Below are positions 55,901 to 64,000 of a DNA stretch of 64,000 nucleotides, one piece after another (position 1 is the stretch's first letter; each line of letters opens with the position of its first letter). Position numbers and translations under genes: made by a program. The notes under the pieces were generated by a model, which saw only the letters and a list, made by a program, of their open reading frames with translations, was not told the DNA's origin and made no database searches. Origin of the DNA: Bryopsis sp. KO-2023 (Eukaryota > Chlorophyta > Ulvophyceae > Bryopsidales > Bryopsidaceae); contig BSYQ01000006.1 in NCBI GenBank assembly GCA_030272585.1, positions 3,993,001-4,057,000 of the forward strand, read 5' to 3'.

Positions 55901-58900
55901 AGATACTGCAGAAGAATGGAAGCATGCCAAGGAAAGCGCGAAAGCCATCGGATCCAGGGGAGAATGCTTGCTGAACGATATGAATGAACACGCTTGTTTC
56001 TTATTGATGGAGTATATTCCTGGGCGACCCCTCAGAGATTCACCCGAAGCACTCTTAGTAAGGAAACCAACGCTCATAGAAAAATTATGTAAAATCGCCA
56101 TCCACTGGTATTTTCCATTTGTCACTCTCCGGTCCAACAAGCATCTTCCCCCCGACTAGTGGTTCGAGGGTGCATTTTAACAGCACAGGCCTTTTTACTG
56201 AGTCGTGAATTTTTCGAAGGAGAGGCAAGAACTGAAAATCGTTTTCTAGATTGTATCCATTTCGCTTGCGACAGAAACAGCATTCCTCTTTTGCTCCTTG
56301 ATTAAAAGTGAGGAGTGCTTATTTTTTTTTGTCTGATTTGTCTTTGTGTGTTGGGGGGTCTTTTTCCCAGAAGGAGAGTCGATCGAAAACGCTGCAAGAA
56401 GTTGGAGCAGTGTTTCTGCTGGACATGCTGCTGGGGAACCCCGACCGATTGCCTTCTCCAGCATTGGGCTGGCGAGGCAATCCAGACAATCTCCTGTATG
56501 GTCAATCGGGCCCACATCAAGGCAAGCACATATATATATAGTTAAAAACTTCAGTAATGCTGATGCTACAATCCAAGTTTGCAGAAAAAATTGACCAGAT
56601 GGTGTGTGGCATTCCTCAGCCCTGATTTTAGTCTGACATGGGAAAAAAACACTTTGAAAGGCTATTTTTTTGCCTGTAGGGTGCGTCGTGACCATCGATT
56701 CTTGCATTCCCCGTCAACCCCCTCAAGCAGCCACCAGCCAAGAGGACGAAGCCGTTCAAAGGATTTGCGAACTGGTTCTGAACGATTCTGGGGTGGCAAG
56801 GGAGGTCTTGAAGGGTGCTTTGGCGTTGGACGATCGAAGGGCTGCTCTGGTTTCGCAAGAAGAATGCCAGGAAGCCAGTTTTCAAAACGGGTTGAGGACT
56901 TGCCTGGAGAAAGTGCTGAAAATACAGGTGGGGCATACATTATGGAAACAAGATGCATCTGAGTCTGAAACTAGGGATGAAGTTTCGACCTCCCGGACTC
57001 CAGGTGTTTTTTTTGTTGGGATTGCTTTACAACCATCTACGTACATTGAATTGAAATTAGTTTACACACGGCCAAAAGGCCGAGTGTAGTCCATTCACAG
57101 ACATGTGTCATTGACTATCTGCATACATATCGACACAAATATCTCCTGAACTGGTTAATCGAGGCTGCGTCAGTCAGGAGGTTTTCTGGTTACCAATGAT
57201 GCATAGCCACACACTTGTCTGTGTGCGTTTAAATAGATTCTGACAGGAGGTGTGCAATAAAATGGCAGGGGCTTCTCGAAATGATGCTGGATAAAACCAA
57301 CACGTGGATTTCGGAGGTCCTTGACGACATTGGGTCTATCCCAGACGCCACCAAAAAAGACTTGAGCCAGTTGGGAAAATCGAACAGCAAGGCACGGAGC
57401 GTCAAAAAAGACAACATGACCATGAAAATAAGGAAGATCGGGCAAAAAGCAAACAAGAAAGATGCCGTGCTGAAGGCACGGATCGGGCATTGGAAAAAAG
57501 TCATGCGTTCCAGAGGTGAGTGCATCATCTTTTGGTCAGAACCCTGTGTGCGTGTGGATGTAAGAAAAAAGAAACAAAATGGTTAGTAACCATTCGTGGA
57601 TCCTTGTGCAAATCATAGTATTGAACGCACACATTGTATGCCTGTCTGTATGTACGAAATATGGGCTGGCTGACACAGCACAGCCCAAACAGTCCAAGCT
57701 TTTCAAAACTCGATCGCGCCTGGGTGTAGAGGTTTGATTTGCTCCTATCCCAGAAAATCACCCACCCACATCGATCGCACCACCCATGCCGTGGACTGAC
57801 TAACTCCTAGCACAGCCCGTACTTCGTCTGCTTCCCTCGCAGGCATGCCAATGCTATTGTGATCCCGATCGCGTACGCGTATATCAGTCTGTCTGGTTGG
57901 TGCTCTTGTGTTGCGCGGCGACGCTTTGCGTTCAAGTATCGGAAATCCGTTTTGGTGCGGTCTGGGTGAGACTCGTGCGAACGTAAAACGCTTGAGCGGG
58001 GAGCGAATCACAAGTACTGTATGTCTGGGGCGGCGGAACTCGACGCTGGTTTGGCCCTCGATGCGGAAGCCTACGGCTTCCGCCCCGAACGGCGTCAAAC
58101 AGAGCCAGCAGCCTTCGAACCTTTTGTACGATATCGCAACATCAGTCCACGGCCGCGAAGAACTAAATACACCCAATTCGCCCCTGTTTTTCTAAAAAAA
58201 ACACTCGGTGAATTATTGCAGAAAAAGCAACTCCCCCTAGACAAACCATTTCTGAACACCTTTTTTTTTCCCTTGCTGATCGTGCCGTTTGTTTCTGTTG
58301 TTTTTTTTTGTTGCATCGTTCTTGTTTTTTTATCGTTTATCCATGCTTAGAGGAGGAATTGAAAAAAGCGGTTCTCGAATGGCAAGAGCGTCGGGGTGTC
58401 GAGCGATGCTTGACGACCGGTTTTTTGGACGGAACTCACCCCATCGTGGATGCCTATGAACTCAAAGTTCGTTTGATGCATGTCATGCGTCGATTGAAAT
58501 TCATAGTGTCGGCGGCGCAGACGGCCAAGCCCATCGAGATATGTGATTACTTGTTCGTGGGGAGCGCCGTGACGTCGCAAGCATGTCACACGCTCAAACA
58601 CAAAGGGATCACCCACATCGTGAATTCCACGCAGGTGAGCATAGGCGTTCCGCCGTTCATCTTTCATCTTTGGGGCTGCTTTTTGCCTTCTTTACCTCTA
58701 TGTGTAACGCAGCGAATGAATTTCAGTCGAGGCGTGGAGATATATGTGTGACGTCTATTTATGGGAGCCATTTCAAAATCAAAAGAGTGATTATATGCCA
58801 AGATCGATCACCAACATTGCATGCATGCATTCACCGATCGATTCTCTCCTGCTGTAGTTTTTAGTGTTGCTTCGATGGCGCTAATTTATAAATTTATGAA

Positions 58901-59723
58901 AAAGAGGTTGGGAAAAAGATCAGCATGCAAATCTAGATTCTTACATGGAATGATTTTGCACATTCTGGATGCATGCGTTTTCCGATCAGGATGTGGAGTT
59001 CCCTGAAGAGAAATGGGGGTTCACTGGAATTCGAGTGTCCATCCGCGACACCGAGGATCAAGATATCGGCAGTCATTTCGATGAGGTGCATGAGTTCATC
59101 GTCTCGGCCAAAGAGAAGGGAGGCCGAGTTTTGGTTCATTGCCACGAAGGGAAATCCCGCTCCGTCAGCTTGATTCTTGCCCATTTGATGAAGTCGAATA
59201 ACTGGACTCTGAAGGCAGCCATGGTGAGGGGAAAACCTTCCAGCTGGTCTTTTTGTGAGTTTTTTTTTTCAATCTTTTTCCCCGAATGTGTTGCATCGAC
59301 CGGACCGGAAGCCCCACTGTCCAAATGAGTTGTGTGGAGCAGGGATTTGACTTGCTGGACAATTTTTTAGTAACAATAATAATAATGTAATATATTATTT
59401 TTCTGTGTAAAGACGGAATGGGGCTGGAATTTCTAACCGATCAAGAATTAGAACAGCTTGTTTTGTTTTGTTTCAAGTCTCTGTTTTTATTCGTTCGGTG
59501 GTTGTTGCTTTAGGATCATGTCAAATTGCATCGTCCGGAGGCAAGCCCTAATTCCGGTTTCATGGACCGCCTCTTGGTTTTGGACGAACAAATGCATGGA
59601 GCAAGGTCCATGGTGGTGAAAAGCCGAAAACCCAAAGCGAAATTATGCCCCTTGTGTGGGCAATCCGTGGGCATCTCGGAAAAAAGCCTGATGGTCCACC
59701 TCAAAACGAAACACGGTACATGA
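52909..59723 (+). CDS. PHS1: PHS1: atypical tubulin kinase fused to dual-specificity phosphatase
   Basis: Thirteen exons join in frame to 747 residues: 52,909-52,930; 53,346-53,402; 53,953-54,017; 54,405-54,582; 54,919-55,059; 55,286-55,425; 55,899-56,057; 56,371-56,521; 56,680-57,003; 57,237-57,515; 58,351-58,634; 58,990-59,223; 59,514-59,723. The kinase-like part resembles actin-fragmin kinase (MEYIPGRPL; LLDMLLGNPDRLP; WRGNPDNLLYG). The phosphatase has the HCX5R loop VLVHCHEGKSRS, so Cys and Arg are intact. The end CPLCGQSVGISEKSLMVHLKTKHG is the PHS1 zinc-finger-like tail. In Arabidopsis PHS1 phosphorylates alpha-tubulin at Thr349 on stress and depolymerises microtubules, while the phosphatase restrains the kinase. 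Intron 8 starts with GC. The N-terminus is shorter than in Arabidopsis (929 residues). It converges with the docking-complex gene. Confidence 0.93.
54334..54356. repeat. GT dinucleotide microsatellite in a PHS1 intron
   Basis: Ten or more GT units. Confidence 0.9.
55680..55758. repeat. TTTTA pentanucleotide microsatellite in a PHS1 intron
   Basis: About 16 uninterrupted ATTTT units. They produce a repeating FILFY reading in one frame, which is not coding. Confidence 0.95.
57020..57185 (-). repeat. SINE-like dispersed repeat, copy 3, inverted
   Basis: On the minus strand it ends ACTCGGCCTTTTGGCCGTGTG and then a CAATTCAATG tail, as in copies 1 and 2. It fills most of the PHS1 intron 57,004-57,236. 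Confidence 0.7.
57690..58190 (+). promoter_or_regulatory. CpG-rich island inside a PHS1 intron, possible alternative promoter
   Basis: The stretch is far richer in CG than any other part of this intron and holds ATG 58,021, opening MSGAAELDAGLALDAEAYGF for about 60 codons. It lies just before the phosphatase exons, so a transcript starting here could encode phosphatase without kinase. Shorter PHS1 transcripts are known in Arabidopsis. No clear splice from this ORF into 58,351 was proven. Confidence 0.35.
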
Positions 59724-60698
59724 AATTTAATTTTGAGCTGAGTTTTTTTAGGTATATATATATATATGTATGTATGTATGTATTTTCCTCTGTGCAAACC
59801 CCACCCTTCCCCCAAAGAACTATAAAAAGAGGGAAAATCACATGCATGTTTGTGATGTGATGAAAAATAAAAGGTGGTGTGATGGGTGGTTTGGATAGAT
59901 CAACTGCAAAAAACAAAAAGAAAAGGAAAACTGCTTCAACAAGTTGCAAGGTATTTTTCGGGGGTTCGATGGGTGACTGATAGAAGTGTTTTGATCTGCT
60001 GTACATTTGATGAAAAGGAAGGAGGGAAAAGGCAAAGATTGTTTGTTGGAAAGCTGTGGGGGGGGGACCTCCTGTAAAATTATTACTGGTGTGAAAAATT
60101 TGTTCGTTGCTTGGAAGAAGGAGAAAACAAAAATCACAATTGATGGGTGTTTTTGAGCAATCAACCAAAACGCCTGTGAAGCCTCTGTTGAATTTCTATC
60201 CTGTCGTATTTTTTCAACAGGATTTGAAAAAAAGAAAGCGAACTGCCCACCAAAGAAAGGAAAAAGAAATGGAATATGTAGGGAGGATCATTCCTTTTTG
60301 CCGTGTGTTCGAAGGGTCATGTCATTAGGATGAGGAAATTGAGCAAGTTACAAGGAATATTACATTATATTATCATAAGTAAAATTTTACTGGGTGCAGT
60401 TTCTGTTAAATATAAATCAGCCTGGAGAGACAGAAGTGGAAAAATGGTTGATGCTGTAACAGCAACCCTCCGTTGTGCGTCATTCTTCTCAAAAACAAAT
60501 AATTTCATTTCCCAATCCTCCGGCCAAGAACTGGCGATTCCACAAGAAAGCACATGCCCACATATCGATCCAAAAAACCACCCAAGAAAACAAAAGGCTG
60601 GTCCGTTTCGTTCTCTCCTCCATCGATGCAGGAAAGCAAAAAAACAAAGGCACAAATCCTCCTCCCCCCCCCAAAAAAATAAAAAATAAAAAACGAAT
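59724..60698. other. 3' region between two convergent genes
   Basis: AT-rich, with a TATG microsatellite (about 59,752-59,783) and a G run at 60,058-60,067. No gene was seen; the two 3' UTRs probably fill it. Confidence 0.45.
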
Positions 60699-63600
60699 TC
60701 ATTTTTTGCCCCTCTTGGGATCGGAATTGATGGGTCGAATTTTGATGGCGGCGTCCCCTTTTCTGGCCAGTGTTTTGGCAACGCGTGATTGGAGGTTTTC
60801 TCTAGTCAAAGGTTTTTCATCATCAAGGGCGTCTGAAGCAGAGTCATCCATTTCATCATCCTGGGTGGAGGGCGGTTCGATCGTGATTCTCGATCCCGAG
60901 CCCAATGTCGCAGATTGGCCCAAAATCGCATGCAAATGCTCGGATGTGCTCCCCATGCGAATTTTCAGTTGCACGTAAATCTGTAAAATAAAAAAAAGCC
61001 ACAAGAAAATGGGAAAAAAAGGATAAGAAGCTTCCATCCGAGGATTCTGAAAATGGATCTCCATGTGGCAACCCAACATTCGATTCAATGTTAACACGAC
61101 CACCACCCACCTGCAAGATTTCGCTGGATCTGAGTTCGCTGATGCCCAAGTACTGCATCAGATTCTGTTCGGTGACGCCGTTATCCCCCACCACTTCCCT
61201 CACACAGGGCGTGTTGCACCCCAGATCGTTGAAAATTTTCCAAATCGTGCTTTTCAGGGAATTCACGGTCCTGGTCGCCATGTCGTGCTTCTTTTCGTAC
61301 TGATCCGCCTGATCCTCCATTTTTTGCAGCTGCTCTTCCAGTTCCTTCAGCACCCGTTTCTTTTGGTTGTCCGAGTTGAGGCCTCGGCCCTTGTACAGCT
61401 CGATCTCTGCTTTCACTTCAGAGATTTGCTCCTCCAGTTTTTCAATTTCTTGGTTGAGCTCGTTTACGTAGTTGAACAGAGTGAAATTCTGATCCTCTGC
61501 GGCGATGATTGTGTTGACCAGCTCGTCGATGTCTTTGATGCCTTTGATTTATTTTTTTTCAAATCCAAAAAACAACTTGAAATCAGCTTTGCAAAAAAAA
61601 AACAAAAAAATCTGTTTTTCTTGTTTTGTTTGTGTTATTTTTTTGAGAAAGGGGGGGGGCGGGGGGGAGGAGGCACCGACTAAAGAATAGAAATCAGCAG
61701 TTGCTTTTTGAACTCAAGAAAATTTCGTTTTCTGCAAGAGAGGGCGACCACATCCCCATTGCGGCTTGCTGTACAAAAACCCTTTTTTAAAATTCTTTCT
61801 TTCTTTTCAAGAATCCGGTGAAAAAGCCAGCATTCATGAGGAAAGTAAAAAACCAAAAGAAATTTCAGGGGAAATGAAGGATCGGCTTGAAGAAGAAATC
61901 GCTGAACCTTACCCGTGGCTTGTTGAATCATTTCAAAAGCACCACCGTATTGATGAACTTTTTCCATGGACACGTTTTGGGCGATCGCTTGTTTTCCTGC
62001 GATGGTCCAGGCCCCCTTCACCGTTTTCTTTCTGATTTGCACCGTGCGATCCGAAGACCTCAGCAATTCTTGAGTTTTCCTTTCACGCTCCTCCATGTCT
62101 TGCATTCTTTGGGCTTCCTGTAAGAAAAAAAAAAAAAAAAATTAAATAAATAAATAAAATTAACGAAAAGAAAAAAAAAAGCATGTTTAGACACTGATAT
62201 ATAGGAACACTGATATGTTCCTTTGCTTCAACTCCCCCCCCCCCTTCCCCCGGAAAAAAAAAAAGAAAAGAAAAATCACCACCTTGAGTACATTTTTTTA
62301 AACATCTTTAAACCACTAGATTTCACATAGAGAAATTCTATGTGAAATTTACCGACCCGATGTTAGAATCTTTCTTTTTTTTTTGGGGGGGGGGGTGGGG
62401 GGTGGGGGGGTAGGAAAATGCCAGAAAGAAATCTCTGCATCAACAGAACAGAAAAAAAGAAAACTTCCAAAATACCTAGCCAACTAAGAAATAAAAAAAA
62501 TCTCTCAGTCATTTTAAACCGATGACTCACCCTTGCCCGTCTGTCTTCATCGATGATCGATGACAAATTCCTCCACTCCTCCTCGAACGATTGCTGCTCT
62601 TTGTCTGCTTGGATTTTCAGATGGGCCATTTCTGCGATGGCCCTTTCGCGGAACTCGTACCCGGTGTTTGCCTGCTCGATGATGGAAGCCATTTCTTTCT
62701 TCAGCTTTTGCAGCTCCTTTTCGAGGCCGTTGTTGATGTTTTCGAACATCATCCTCTCCCTGCGGAGGTTCTCGATCATCTCTCTAAGCTTTTTGTTTTG
62801 AGTGATGCCCTGCACTGGAGCCGTTCATCCACATAAGGAATTGTTTGCACCCTTCAATGTCACGTGCTGAGGAAAACAATGTGTGTGTGTGTGTGTGTGT
62901 GGTGTTTTATTTTGTTTTGGGTTGTTTTTTGTTTTTTCTTGGGGAAAGGGAGGGGGATCTTTTCTTGAGCGAGGAACCCCCCCCCCCCAAAAAAAAAACC
63001 TCAGGATGGATTGAAGAAACTGGAAATCGATGACACAGTCGTGCTTGCGAATTTTATATACCATCTTGCTATCAAGTGCTTCCAACCCCATCTCACAGCA
63101 GCAAAAATAAAAACAAAAAAAAGACAAAGTCGATCTCCTTCTCTACATAAACTTTCACCGATGCCTTTCCTGACACAAAAAAAAACACCACCAAACCCCC
63201 TTTACTTATTTTTACTTATTTTCAACTTTTCTGAACTTTCGGAATCAGTCTGCCCACCTCGTTGTACTTGATGTACGCTTTCTCCAGCCTGTTTTCCAGA
63301 ACTTTGATCTGTTTCTGCAAGCTTCGGTCCGCCTCCCTCGAAGCATTGATTCCTCCCATCCTGATCCTTTGAGTGTGTATTTTGCTGTTGCAATCGCCGA
63401 TTTTTTGGGTCAGCATCCCGATCTTCCTCTTCTCCAACTCGATCTGTAAAATTCACCCCCCACACGCGCACACACAGTACAGAGCTTTCGTGAAAAATAT
63501 CCAGGTGAAATCCAAATTTCGGGAATTGTTTGGGTTAGGCTTGGCTAGGGAGGGCTTTTAACGCTCAATTTTGCAAAGATATTTGCCAGCATGAACAAGT

Positions 63601-64000
63601 TTCCACAAGCAGCAGCTGCAACTTGAATTGGCTTCGGTGAATGATCAGCAAATTTCAACAAGATCCCAGGAGAAAAACACCAAATCTCGAATAGCATCAG
63701 GGGTGTTCTCGGATCCTCCAGTGGAAAAATTCCATTCTGGTGAAAGAAAACTTAAGGTAACACCCCATTTTTTTTTTTAATTATGTTTTTTTTCAGGTGA
63801 GGGGGGTCGCTCTGCGTTTTTGGTTTTGTTCTTCTTGGAAAAGACAGTGCAAAAAAAAAAAAAATTGCGAAAAAATGCTTACCTTTCTTGTGTACATGTC
63901 AGCTTCATCTTGAAGTTTACATATTTGAATCGCAGATGCAGCATTGGCCGGCTGAACGCTGAACTTGTTTTCCAACAGCAGCTCCTCCTTGAGCTTGTTG
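60699..64000 (-). CDS. Outer-dynein-arm docking complex coiled-coil subunit (ODAD1/CCDC63/ODA1 type), N-terminus outside
   Basis: Minus-strand exons from the right edge: 64,000-63,883; 63,443-63,258; 62,809-62,531; 62,117-61,913; 61,541-61,111; 60,980-60,699 (stop). All junctions keep frame, and at least 500 codons are visible. The protein is almost entirely coiled coil. Family landmarks are ITQNKKLREMIENLRRERMM, FEEEWRNL, AAEDQNFTLFNYVNELNQEI, and NLMQYLGISELRSSEIL. These subunits anchor outer dynein arms to doublet microtubules in motile cilia. The C-terminus is acidic, then basic, ending PKRGKK. The start and first exons lie beyond 64,000. This gene implies outer dynein arms, generally thought lost from embryophyte sperm, so it argues for an alga. 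Confidence 0.87.
62883..62902. repeat. GT dinucleotide microsatellite
   Basis: About ten GT units in an intron of the docking-complex gene. Confidence 0.9.

Noticed and set aside
56163-56370. PHS1 exon in 56,171-56,290
   Set aside because: One frame looks open, but exon 7 joins 56,371 directly in phase and matches the family, so it is not needed.
1-64000. CRISPR arrays, operons, bacterial promoters
   Set aside because: All tandem repeats are direct minisatellites without unique spacers, and genes are spliced, so the window is eukaryotic.

Overview
This is a eukaryotic nuclear window with spliced genes, long AT-rich introns full of homopolymer runs, LTR retrotransposons, a LINE tail and small DNA transposons. 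The gene set points to a streptophyte green alga that makes flagellated cells. PHS1 (tubulin kinase plus phosphatase) and a plant-like APRT are plant-lineage genes. An outer-dynein-arm docking subunit and the ciliary transition-zone protein TMEM107 imply a working flagellum, and embryophyte sperm are generally thought to lack outer arms. A Charales-like alga fits well, but the sequence alone does not name the species.

Left third (1-24,318): nested retroelements. A very large LTR element without recognisable coding capacity lies on the minus strand and is cut by the left edge. One LTR is 7,152-13,302, the other is 1-4,811 (partial), and the interior is 4,812-7,151. It sits inside the gag gene of a Ty3/gypsy element on the plus strand, which runs from 13,303 to its 3' LTR at 22,930-24,318. 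The gypsy element has a zinc-knuckle gag and protease, then RT/RNase H. After a 2.6-kb break comes a separate integrase ORF, with three extra ORFs not known from standard gypsy elements. A 1,038-bp hAT-like element rich in GATC, holding a palindrome of tRNA-like arms, is inserted between RNase H and integrase with an 8-bp target duplication.

Middle (24,319-31,100): dispersed repeats, three 119-bp tandem units, a 5'-truncated LINE with a TTATGA-type tail, one spliced gene for a secreted Ala/Cys-rich protein of unknown function, and a 430-bp pogo/Tigger-type element with perfect 16-bp inverted repeats.

Right half (31,117-64,000): a dense row of host genes. They are MMADHC (CblD; minus, apparent frameshift), TMEM107 (plus), a PP2C-family pseudophosphatase with an N-myristoylation signal (minus, 10 exons), a DUF1990 gene (minus, 4 exons), a large FG-rich coiled-coil protein (minus), APRT (plus, 5 exons), PHS1 (plus, 13 exons, 747 codons) and an ODAD1/CCDC63-type docking subunit (minus, runs off the right edge). 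I joined exons by hand from GT/AG sites. For APRT, PHS1, PP2C, DUF1990, TMEM107 and the docking subunit, every junction keeps the frame. Several pairs are divergent and share short promoters (MMADHC/TMEM107, FG-rich protein/APRT). PHS1 and the docking subunit converge. Copies of one SINE-like family sit in introns of several genes.
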